A stretch of 20,488 bases of DNA from positions 1 to 20,488 of the forward strand of contig JAEOST010000137.1 of NCBI GenBank assembly GCA_016840245.1, in the 5' to 3' direction. Numbering within the stretch: position 1 is the stretch's first letter; the number at the start of each line of letters is the position of its first letter. Position numbers and translations under genes: made by a program. This stretch comes from Candidatus Thorarchaeota archaeon (GTDB lineage: Archaea; Asgardarchaeota; Thorarchaeia; Thorarchaeales; Thorarchaeaceae). This document shows, piece by piece, positions 14,614 through 20,488 of the stretch. A model generated the notes under the pieces. It did not search any database. It worked only from the letters and a program-made list of their open reading frames with translations, and was not told the DNA's origin.

Positions 14614-15576
14614 TCAGAATATCCCTCCTGGAAAGTAGTAACCTAAGGCAAACAGCAGTACAAGTCCCATTAGTCCTGCTATGATGTCACGCACCATCTG
14701 ACTCTCACTCAGATATGGTGTAGCACCTCCCCAATTGAATCCAACAAACATCGAGATGCCCAGTATGGTCAAACCAGCTGCGTCCAGACATACAAGTGGT
14801 GTCAAGAATACCAGTAACAGAAATCCCTTCCATATGACTAGAGCAAGAACTCCAGTAATAATCCCCCTCACCAATCCGGATGTAGTTGGCATGATTGAAT
14901 CCGTGACTGCCATGAAAGTCCCTAGTATGTAGGCACCTATTATGATGAGGACTAGATTTGGGGCCCAATAAGAATACCACGACAGAAAGAGACCGCCTAT
15001 GAAACTGAGGAGCCAAAATATGGCGGTCATCATCAGAAACAGCACGGTCTCAAACATCAAGTGTCCAATGTTCTCCTCAAGTCGGTGATGTAGGTTGAAG
15101 GTGACAAGGTTCTGCTCTGTGGTCTTCTTGTGATCATTGGCAATGAACTCGCCAACATCATCGATCTCTACTGGACCAAACTCAGCTCTCCACCCATGTT
15201 CTGATAGCACCAACTTTGAAACTGAACTGGCAATGAGTTGGGGAAGAATGAGGCGTTTGTGAGAGACCGTGTTCTCTACGTCAAATTCCTCTAATGCATC
15301 AAGAACAGAGTCTGTGGTCACATGACCTCCTCTACTTCCACACCATACGTTGATTCCCCGACCATTGACAACAAGAAGATGACACTTGAGGTCTTGTTTG
15401 ACAATTGAATCGATGACTCTGTGAACTGTGAGATAATAGTCTACAGTGACTAATACTGGTGAGTCAGAATCGGCACCATTGAATGAATAGAGCCCCTGTT
15501 TCCATCTCAGTGCAAGTCTTGGCCACATCAGTTCACTGCCTAGAATACATAGGTAATACTTCAGACCCTTCTTCAC
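14614..15576 (-). CDS. HgcA-family corrinoid protein, divergent cap helix
   Basis: The 320-residue protein has the two-part layout of HgcA, the corrinoid methyl carrier related to the large CFeSP subunit. The N-terminal domain (about 38-147) has DSPVLVTVDYYLTVHRV, then GINVWC with C79, the expected lower cobalt ligand, then VSHKRLILPQL and GWRAEFGPVEIDDVGEFI; all match the corresponding HgcA segments. Residues 173-315 hold about five membrane helices (near 173-200, 205-225, 238-260, 264-280 and 298-315), with FVGFNWGGATPYLSES near 277-292 replacing the family's NFTG-type motif. The cap helix reads NVWCGSRGG instead of NVWCAAGKG. GTG start directly follows the preceding stop, with GGAGG 8 nt upstream. 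Family membership is secure; mercury methylation is not. Confidence 0.85.
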   Translation of the reverse strand: MKKGLKYYLCILGSELMWPRLALRWKQGLYSFNGADSDSPVLVTVDYYLTVHRVIDSIVKQDLKCHLLVVNGRGINVWCGSRGGHVTTDSVLDALEEFDVENTVSHKRLILPQLIASSVSKLVLSEHGWRAEFGPVEIDDVGEFIANDHKKTTEQNLVTFNLHHRLEENIGHLMFETVLFLMMTAIFWLLSFIGGLFLSWYSYWAPNLVLIIIGAYILGTFMAVTDSIMPTTSGLVRGIITGVLALVIWKGFLLLVFLTPLVCLDAAGLTILGISMFVGFNWGGATPYLSESQMVRDIIAGLMGLVLLFALGYYFPGGIF

Positions 15577-16230
15577 TCAATTCGCCTCCGCAACATATAG
15601 TGTCAGTAAGCCCTTCAGGAACAGGATCTTGTACTTTGGATTTAATCCTGCGGCCTTCATCGTTGCTGGAACTCTGTGATATGGATGAGGACCTAGTTCT
15701 GTCACTCTACTAACAATCCAATAGCTGATTCTTCGGATGGTTGAAACTATCCTGCCAAAGAATGCACCACGAGTTCTAGCTTCACCCCCGATAGCTAAAA
15801 CACCACCAGGTCTAACGAACTTAGCCGCACTAGCAACAAATTCATTGAGTTCAGCAGGCTGTAACTCACTAATCATCAGGGTACTGACGACAAGATCAAA
15901 GGGTTCCTCGGAAATATCCAGGTTTAATGCATCTCCTACTATGAACTTCACTCTGCGACCAAGATTCCTCTTAGCACTCTCTTGCTGGGCAATAGAGAGC
16001 ATTGACTCATTCATGTCAATGCCAACTCCCTTGATTCCCCTTCGACCTGCCTCAATTAGGAGATTTCCTGTTCCACACCCAATATCGAGGACTCTGCCTC
16101 GTGGTGGAAGGAGATTACGTAGGATGTAGTCCCTCATAGATCTATCCTGCCAGAGTGTTAGAAGACTGATCCAGCGGTTGTATTGACCTGCAGCTCTTCC
16201 CTCTGAGAGTTTCATGAGAATTGTAGCCAT
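15577..16230 (-). CDS. SAM-dependent methyltransferase of the HgcA-like operon
   Basis: The 217-residue class I methyltransferase has motif I VLDIGCGTGN at about 47-56, the ribose-binding D72 in GVGIDMNESML, motif II around FIVGDALNLD, and motif IV FDLVVSTLMISELQP. A basic/aromatic C-terminal region (RRISYWIVSRVTELGPHPYH) follows. The N-terminal helix GRAAGQYNRWISLLTLWQDR resembles UbiE/arsenite-methyltransferase-like enzymes, but the cysteines typical of ArsM are absent. It is the first gene of the operon: its TGA directly abuts the GTG of the HgcA-like gene. A TATA-like box near 16265-16274 gives a very short leader. It could supply or modify a methyl group for the corrinoid protein; that is inference. 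Confidence 0.87.
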   Translation of the reverse strand: MATILMKLSEGRAAGQYNRWISLLTLWQDRSMRDYILRNLLPPRGRVLDIGCGTGNLLIEAGRRGIKGVGIDMNESMLSIAQQESAKRNLGRRVKFIVGDALNLDISEEPFDLVVSTLMISELQPAELNEFVASAAKFVRPGGVLAIGGEARTRGAFFGRIVSTIRRISYWIVSRVTELGPHPYHRVPATMKAAGLNPKYKILFLKGLLTLYVAEAN

Positions 16231-16264
16231 TCCACGCGCCAGCGATATCTAATACCCACAACGA

Positions 16265-16274
16265 CTATTTTAGA
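16265..16274 (-). promoter_or_regulatory. Possible TATA box of the methyltransferase/HgcA-like operon
   Basis: On the minus strand TCTAAAATAG lies about 35 nt upstream of the first ATG (16230), implying a leader of 10-15 nt. There is no strong Shine-Dalgarno for this first gene, consistent with a near-leaderless transcript. Confidence 0.45.
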
Positions 16275-16305
16275 ATGTCGAACAAGGTCTGCAAAAAGAA
16301 GTGAA

Positions 16306-16328
16306 AAGAGAGGATTCACTCCTCTCTT
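16306..16328 (-). terminator. Hairpin terminator after tfrB
   Basis: Arms AAGAGAGGA and TCCTCTCTT pair perfectly over nine bases around a five-base loop. On the minus strand the hairpin begins about 7 nt after the tfrB-like stop and is followed by TTCACTTCTTTTTGC, a T-rich tail. It separates tfrAB from the next operon. Confidence 0.75.
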
Positions 16329-16334
16329 AGTAGA

Positions 16335-17900
16335 TTACTTTTCATCACCAAGTCTGTAGGACTCAGCCAATAGGTCTGGGATATAGCGCACCTGGGTTTC
16401 AGTTCCCTTCATCATGTCATTGATTTGAATAGTACAGAATGGACACTCGGTTGTGACCATGTCAGCACCTGTTTCTTCGATGTACTCCTTCTTGGTGAGT
16501 GCAATCTTCTGTGATAACTCACGTTGACCAGCACGAACTCCACCACCAGCACCACAACAGCGGTTCTTGTATGGATCGTCAATGTACTCAACACCAGGAA
16601 TCATCTTGAGTAGTTCGATTGGTTGGTCAACAACCCCCTGTCCTCTACCGAGATGACAGGGTTCGTGATAGGTGATTTTTAGCTTAATTTCACCCTTTGG
16701 TGGTACAATGTTATCCTTACCAATCACATCGAGCATATACTCGGCCATATCATAGACCTTGAACTTTGGTGGGTCTCCGCGTTTATCCTGAATGTAAGGA
16801 CGGTGGTCCTCTCTCAGAGTCTTGCCGCAACCTGCACAGGCCACTACAACAGTATCAAAGTTGAATTTCTCCATGGCAGTTTCGAATATCTCAGTCACTC
16901 GTTCCACTGCAGCATTTGCAGTCTTGAGATCACCAGTTCTGAAAGCAGGACTAGCACAACACCACTGTTCCTTGGGAACAATAACATCTACATTGTTACG
17001 GTTGAGAACATCAATCAATGCCTTACCTGTACTCTGCATCCTGTAGTCGATAAGACAACCAGTAAAGAAACCAACACGACCACGTGGATTGTCCACCAAG
17101 AATTCCTCTGTATCGATTTCTTTGAGGAGAGGTGTATCTTTCTCAGGAACGGCACGACCAGTTTCAAGAACTGAATCAATGAATCCTTGTTGTCCCTCAG
17201 CCAGTGCATATCCAGACTCAACTGCCTTTGCACGTAGAAGTTCTACCGCTAAAGCTGGTATCTTGATGCTCTTAGGACAGATATCCTCGCACATCTTGCA
17301 CGTGGTACACGAATAAACTGATTCGTTCATCGCCATGGCGACACGATCTTCCACATCTCGGGGATCAAGCTCCAGTCGTGCAAGTTGACGGATAATCATT
17401 GGACCGGGGTACTCCCAAGTTTCGTGAACGATAGGACAGTTGGATAGACAGGCACTGCACTCGATGCACTTGCGAATCTCACGCAGCTTCTCAATCTCTT
17501 CAGCATGAATTATCTCAGGATGCTGAGCAGGTTTGTCACGAGCCACATAGGGTCTGATACGTCTGATACGGTAGGTTGTCTGAGCCATGTCAACAACCAG
17601 ATCTTTTATGACTGGCATCTTATCCAGAGGCTCTAGAACCAGCGGTTCATCCGGTTCAACCTTAGTCCTGCATGCAATTCTGGCAATAGTGTTTACCTTT
17701 ACTGCACAGGAGCCACACTGACCACCACGGCACTCCCAGCGGAATGCAAGGCTTGAATCAAACTTATCCTGTATGTAGAGTAGTACATCTAGTACGGTCA
17801 TACCAAGCTCGTACTCAACATCGAAATCCTGGTAATATGGAGCATCATCGAGGTCTGGATTATATCGATAGACGCTTGCTTTGATTGTCTTTGTCATCAT
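16335..17900 (-). CDS. tfrB: Thiol:fumarate reductase-type iron-sulfur/CCG subunit
   Basis: The 521-residue protein fuses a succinate dehydrogenase/fumarate reductase iron-sulfur subunit with a heterodisulfide-reductase-like domain, as in methanogen TfrB. The N-terminus has a plant-type [2Fe-2S] site (C57, C62, C65, C77). Two [4Fe-4S] motifs follow: C145, C148, C151, C155 and C198, C201, C204, C208. The C-terminal half (about 275-505) carries two CCG domains: first with GCL, WCCAS and CAGC, second with HEPCH, RCCGAGGG and TECPFC, ligands for the disulfide-active cluster. ATG has GGAGG 5 nt upstream. It follows tfrA by 9 nt. Electrons from thiol cofactors or another low-potential donor would reach fumarate; physiological donor unknown. 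Gene symbol is by similarity. Confidence 0.9.
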   Translation of the reverse strand: MMTKTIKASVYRYNPDLDDAPYYQDFDVEYELGMTVLDVLLYIQDKFDSSLAFRWECRGGQCGSCAVKVNTIARIACRTKVEPDEPLVLEPLDKMPVIKDLVVDMAQTTYRIRRIRPYVARDKPAQHPEIIHAEEIEKLREIRKCIECSACLSNCPIVHETWEYPGPMIIRQLARLELDPRDVEDRVAMAMNESVYSCTTCKMCEDICPKSIKIPALAVELLRAKAVESGYALAEGQQGFIDSVLETGRAVPEKDTPLLKEIDTEEFLVDNPRGRVGFFTGCLIDYRMQSTGKALIDVLNRNNVDVIVPKEQWCCASPAFRTGDLKTANAAVERVTEIFETAMEKFNFDTVVVACAGCGKTLREDHRPYIQDKRGDPPKFKVYDMAEYMLDVIGKDNIVPPKGEIKLKITYHEPCHLGRGQGVVDQPIELLKMIPGVEYIDDPYKNRCCGAGGGVRAGQRELSQKIALTKKEYIEETGADMVTTECPFCTIQINDMMKGTETQVRYIPDLLAESYRLGDEK

Positions 17901-17909
17901 TATAGCCTC

Positions 17910-19607
17910 CTACGGTAGTGGAATATCTGTGACCACCACGTCCTCCTTTCTCAGTTCCATCTTCCCGTCCTTACCCTTGCGAATTACAATATTGTAATAG
18001 CCCTTATCATTGGGGTCAGCATCTACTCGGTAGTGAGCACCCCTACTTCCCTTTCGCAAAACAGCAGATTCAGCCACCATTCGAGCTGTAAGGACCATAC
18101 CCTCAAACTCCAAGGCTTGATGCCAGCCAGGGTTAAACCTCTTGACCTGTACGTCCACCTTAACCTTGGGTAGTATATCTTTCTCGATTCTACGGAGTTC
18201 TTTTACTGCGTATTGCATATCCTCCTCTTTTCTGAAGATTTGGACCTTGTCCCACATCAGTTCAGTGAGTTCTTCTCTAGCATCTGCGGGAGAGATACCC
18301 TCTGCCCGAGCAAGGAGATTCTCAAGCTTCTGGAACTCCTTCTGAACTACGTCTCGGTCTAGGCCAAGATGATCGGTTTCCTTTGCAAACTTGGCTGCAT
18401 TCCGACCTGATAGAGCGCCATATACTTGGGTATCTGCTAGAGCATTACCTCCAAGTCTATTCCCACCATGAACTCCTCCAGTGCATTCACCAGAAGCAAA
18501 GAGTCCAGGGATATTTGTGGATGAATATTCATCAATTTTGATACCACCCATGAAGTGATGGGCGGTGGGTGATACCTGCATCGGCGCTTCTCGAATGTCA
18601 ACTCCAGCATCCTCAAACTGCTCAATCATGCTCTCCAGTCTGAATTCAATGATAGACTTTGGTAGGTGGGAGATACTCAGGTAGACACCACCATCAGGTG
18701 AGCCACGACCCTCTCGTACCTCAGTCATAATTGAACGTGCAACTTGATCACGTCCAGCAAGCTCCATAACCTCAGGATAGTACTTGTTCATGAAGCGTTC
18801 GCCTTTGTTGTTAAGGAGAATTCCACCCTCACCCCGGACGGCTTCTGTCACCAATCTACCCTTGGCAGACTCTGGTTTGACCATGCCAGTCGGATGAAAC
18901 TGGACCATCTCCATGTCGATTAGCTCGCAGCCTGCTTCATAGGCCATACCATAGCCATCACCGACATCGAGTTGGGCGTTGCTTGTGACGCTATAGATAC
19001 GTCCTGCACCACCAGTGGCCATCACAACTGATTTGGCTCGGAATATTAGATAATCACCATACTTCAAGTCAACAGCAGTGGCTCCAGCAATCTTGCCATC
19101 TGTGACCAGAAGCTTGGTTGCAAAGACCTCATCAAAAACTCGTACTGAGGTCTTGCGTATCGCCTCGGTCAGGGTCACCATAATCTCAGAACCAGTGCGG
19201 TCAGAGGCATAGGCAGTCCTTCGCCAGCTCTGCTTACCGAAAACTCTCTGAGCAATCTTACCCTCTGGAGTCCTATCAAAGACTGCTCCCATGTCCTCAA
19301 GGTCGAAGATACATTGCGGTGCGTCCTCGACAAGAATCCTAGCCAGTTTCTGGTTGTTGAGATAGTTGCCGCCCACGATTGTGTCTTTGAAGTGGGTCTC
19401 TGGGTTATCATCTGGGTCAACATTGCCCAGTGATACGTTATATCCGCCCTCGGCCATGGCAGTGTGTGCCTTACCGAGAAGCTCCTTACTGATCATAATA
19501 ACATCCAAGTTGTGTCTGGATGCCTCAATGGCTGCACGACAGCCCGCACCACCAGCACCAACAACAAGTACGTCGCAAAGAATTGTCTTGTATGGAAGTT
19601 GACTCAA
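17910..19607 (-). CDS. tfrA: Fumarate reductase/succinate dehydrogenase flavoprotein
   Basis: The 565-residue flavoprotein is the catalytic subunit partnering the gene downstream. It has the FAD dinucleotide motif GAGGAG at 17-22, and KAHTAMAEGG with H48 at the position that binds FAD covalently in SdhA/FrdA. Further family marks follow: a SDRTG loop, HPTG, the TEAVRGEGG active-site arginine region, a HHFMGGI segment, and GGNRLGGNALADTQVYG near 380-395. The C-terminal helical domain (about 425-530) is standard. Length is normal. The start is TTG with GGAGG 8 nt upstream. No membrane anchor genes follow, which favours a soluble two-subunit enzyme of the TfrAB type over a quinone-linked one. 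Whether it runs as fumarate reductase or succinate dehydrogenase cannot be told from sequence. Confidence 0.92.
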   Translation of the reverse strand: MSQLPYKTILCDVLVVGAGGAGCRAAIEASRHNLDVIMISKELLGKAHTAMAEGGYNVSLGNVDPDDNPETHFKDTIVGGNYLNNQKLARILVEDAPQCIFDLEDMGAVFDRTPEGKIAQRVFGKQSWRRTAYASDRTGSEIMVTLTEAIRKTSVRVFDEVFATKLLVTDGKIAGATAVDLKYGDYLIFRAKSVVMATGGAGRIYSVTSNAQLDVGDGYGMAYEAGCELIDMEMVQFHPTGMVKPESAKGRLVTEAVRGEGGILLNNKGERFMNKYYPEVMELAGRDQVARSIMTEVREGRGSPDGGVYLSISHLPKSIIEFRLESMIEQFEDAGVDIREAPMQVSPTAHHFMGGIKIDEYSSTNIPGLFASGECTGGVHGGNRLGGNALADTQVYGALSGRNAAKFAKETDHLGLDRDVVQKEFQKLENLLARAEGISPADAREELTELMWDKVQIFRKEEDMQYAVKELRRIEKDILPKVKVDVQVKRFNPGWHQALEFEGMVLTARMVAESAVLRKGSRGAHYRVDADPNDKGYYNIVIRKGKDGKMELRKEDVVVTDIPLP

Positions 19608-19623
19608 ACTGTAGTCCTCCGAT

Positions 19624-19667
19624 GGAGAGGTCTCTCCGATGTTGAACCGGTCGGGAGAGGTGCTCCG
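19624..19667. promoter_or_regulatory. Two related dyads in the tfrA leader
   Basis: GGAGAG-GT-CTCTCC (19624-19637) is a near-perfect dyad, and CGGGAGAGGTGCTCCG (19652-19667) is a related, imperfect copy that shares GGAGAGGT and CTCC. They lie between the TATA-like box and the TTG start of tfrA, the usual place for repressor sites, with the first one immediately upstream of the Shine-Dalgarno. Confidence 0.45.
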
Positions 19668-19674
19668 TTTAAGA
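19667..19674 (-). promoter_or_regulatory. Possible TATA box of tfrAB
   Basis: On the minus strand TCTTAAAC lies about 60-67 nt upstream of the tfrA start and would put the transcript start near 19645. Confidence 0.35.
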
Positions 19675-19677
19675 GTT

Positions 19678-19711
19678 ACTGTTGAGGGTCACGTGGTTAT
19701 TTGTCAACAGT
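19678..19711. promoter_or_regulatory. Eight-base inverted repeat upstream of tfrAB
   Basis: Arms ACTGTTGA and TCAACAGT flank an 18-nt centre that itself contains the palindrome CACGTG (19690-19695). It abuts the stop codon of the upstream surface-protein gene, so it may be that gene's terminator; no T-tract follows, however, and it lies just upstream of the tfrAB TATA-like box, so an activator site is also possible. Confidence 0.4.
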
Positions 19712-20488
19712 TAGCGTTTTCGAATTATCACAATGACGACAACGAGTACAACTCCGACTCCAACAGAGGCCACGAATATTGTCATAATCCATTGGTCAGC
19801 CCCATCACTTGGTTCAGTTGTTGTAGTGGTTGACGAGATAGCTGTTGTAGTTGACGAGATAGTTGTTGTGGGACATGGTGAGGTGAAGGTTTCCATCTGG
19901 AATACTGTCAGAGCTGTTCCAATCACTGAATCATTGTAATCTAGGTACGTGGATGTGATATACACCTTACCAGTGCATGAAACCTCCATTCCGCCAAGAA
20001 ATTGATTACCAAACTCAAACGGATAGTCCAATGAGCGGTTCCACACTTGATGTCCATCTGAGTCAAACTTGGCCAAAACAAGAGTATACCCATCAATATT
20101 CAATGGAAAAAGTGCGTACAGACTGTCATCAGCGAGGATGTCGAATTCATTCATGTTGAATCCCACAAGCATTTCCCAGTACCTTGGTGGTTCTAATCTC
20201 CACTTCCACTCACCTGATGAAGTGAATCTGCCGAAGGTGTAGGGGTACATGCCAATTTGTGCAACAAAGTCACCTGTTGGGGTGATGACCATGTCATCAA
20301 TATCTGTGTGCCAGCTGTATGAGCTGTTGAATTGTTCAACAAGATTGTCGTTGGTGAGTTTCATTATTCTGAATGAATTGTGAGTGAAGATTGTTCCATT
20401 TGGTGAAGAAAGGACATCCATCCAATCCCACCATCCGACACTTGTCACAGCATAATTTGGTTCTGGATAGATGGTCCAATTTCGCACC
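19711..20488 (-). CDS. Surface protein with propeller-like repeats, Thr-rich stalk and anchor (partial)
   Basis: The C-terminal 258 residues or so of a larger protein are in the window; its start lies beyond the right edge. The visible part shows repeated beta-strand units resembling a PQQ/WD-type propeller (phrases such as GDFVAQIG, FTSSGEWKW, FDSDGHQVWNRSL and GKVYITSTY). A Thr/Ser-rich stalk follows (TTTISSTTTAISSTTTTT) and then a C-terminal membrane helix with an IRKR end. The stalk is typical of glycosylated archaeal envelope proteins. It is on the same strand as tfrAB, but a promoter-containing gap of about 100 nt lies between. No catalytic residues are recognised. Confidence 0.78.
   Translation of the reverse strand, partial: VRNWTIYPEPNYAVTSVGWWDWMDVLSSPNGTIFTHNSFRIMKLTNDNLVEQFNSSYSWHTDIDDMVITPTGDFVAQIGMYPYTFGRFTSSGEWKWRLEPPRYWEMLVGFNMNEFDILADDSLYALFPLNIDGYTLVLAKFDSDGHQVWNRSLDYPFEFGNQFLGGMEVSCTGKVYITSTYLDYNDSVIGTALTVFQMETFTSPCPTTTISSTTTAISSTTTTTEPSDGADQWIMTIFVASVGVGVVLVVVIVIIRKR
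19820..19862. repeat. Imperfect tandem repeat encoding the Ser/Thr stalk
   Basis: Two tandem units of GTTGTAG-(TG)-TTGACGAGATAG, 22 and 19 bases long, are separated by two bases, and a degenerate part of a third unit follows. On the coding strand they encode ISSTTT repeats in the stalk of the surface protein. Slippage in such repeats would change stalk length in steps of whole codons. Confidence 0.5.

Noticed and set aside
14614..15576. Calling the membrane corrinoid protein a CdhD/CdhE carbonyl-branch subunit
   Set aside because: The five C-terminal membrane helices, NVWC with Cys and the adjacent small ferredoxin fit HgcA, not the soluble CFeSP subunits with their N-terminal cluster domain.
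14394..15576. Naming the pair hgcA and hgcB as a mercury-methylation system
   Set aside because: The cap helix is changed and the ferredoxin lacks the C-terminal cysteines, so gene symbols and the mercury function were withheld.
15737..16129. 130-residue plus-strand frame inside the methyltransferase
   Set aside because: Antisense to a clear SAM-binding motif I; no independent support.
15577..16230. Arsenite methyltransferase (ArsM)
   Set aside because: The fold is right, but the conserved cysteines that bind arsenic in ArsM are missing.
1..20488. Mobile elements, CRISPR arrays or an anti-phage island
   Set aside because: No transposase, integrase, cas gene, regular spaced repeat or toxin-antitoxin pair was seen; composition looks even across the window.

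Overview
The window reads as a piece of an archaeal chromosome. The evidence is a eukaryote-type ribosomal protein S8e, archaeal TATA-like boxes about 25 nt upstream of likely transcript starts, Shine-Dalgarno sites paired with many TTG and GTG starts, a two-subunit thiol:fumarate-reductase-type enzyme, a membrane-anchored winged-helix regulator, and several exported proteins ending in one transmembrane helix plus a short Arg/Lys tail. The style (Thr-rich stalk before an IRKR tail, moderate GC, smc-scpA-scpB in one operon) suggests an Asgard archaeon, perhaps Thorarchaeia-like. That placement is inference and was not tested by any search.

Layout. 1-124: 3' end of an unidentified gene. 330-5198 (+): smc-scpA-scpB, a complete condensin operon with tight junctions. 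5229-6242 (-): hypE. 6386-6763 (+): ribosomal protein S8e. 6813-7196 (-): hypA, whose start is better placed at an internal TTG that restores the Met-His-Glu N-terminus. 7332-7964 (+): a lysine-rich, histone-H1-like tail fused to HEAT repeats. 7985-8974 (-): membrane-tethered winged-helix regulator. 9084-10259 (-): exported, membrane-anchored protein, followed by a strong hairpin terminator. 10509-11027 (+): SHOCT-like/winged-helix/zinc-ribbon protein. 11135-11728 (+): isoprenylcysteine-methyltransferase-like membrane enzyme. 11729-12097: a gap with inverted repeats and coding-like fragments. 12098-13381 (+): unrecognised helical protein.

The most interesting part is 13389-16230. A divergent pair, a small SAM methyltransferase (-) and an HxlR-type regulator with an unusual three-cysteine N-terminus (+), shares a promoter region that carries an inverted repeat. 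Convergent to the regulator is a tight three-gene operon (-): a second SAM methyltransferase, an HgcA-family corrinoid membrane protein and an HgcB-like 2x[4Fe-4S] ferredoxin. This is the architecture of the mercury-methylation pair hgcAB. However, the cap-helix motif is altered after the cobalt-ligand cysteine (NVWCGSRGG instead of NVWCAAGKG), and the ferredoxin lacks HgcB's C-terminal cysteine pair. I read it as a divergent corrinoid methyl-transfer module whose acceptor may not be mercury.

16335-19607 (-) is a tfrAB-like operon: a flavoprotein plus a fused [2Fe-2S]/2x[4Fe-4S]/CCG-domain subunit. It has a hairpin terminator behind it and several dyads around its promoter. The window ends inside another stalk-and-tail surface protein (19711-20488, -).

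No tRNA, rRNA, CRISPR array, insertion sequence or integrase was seen.
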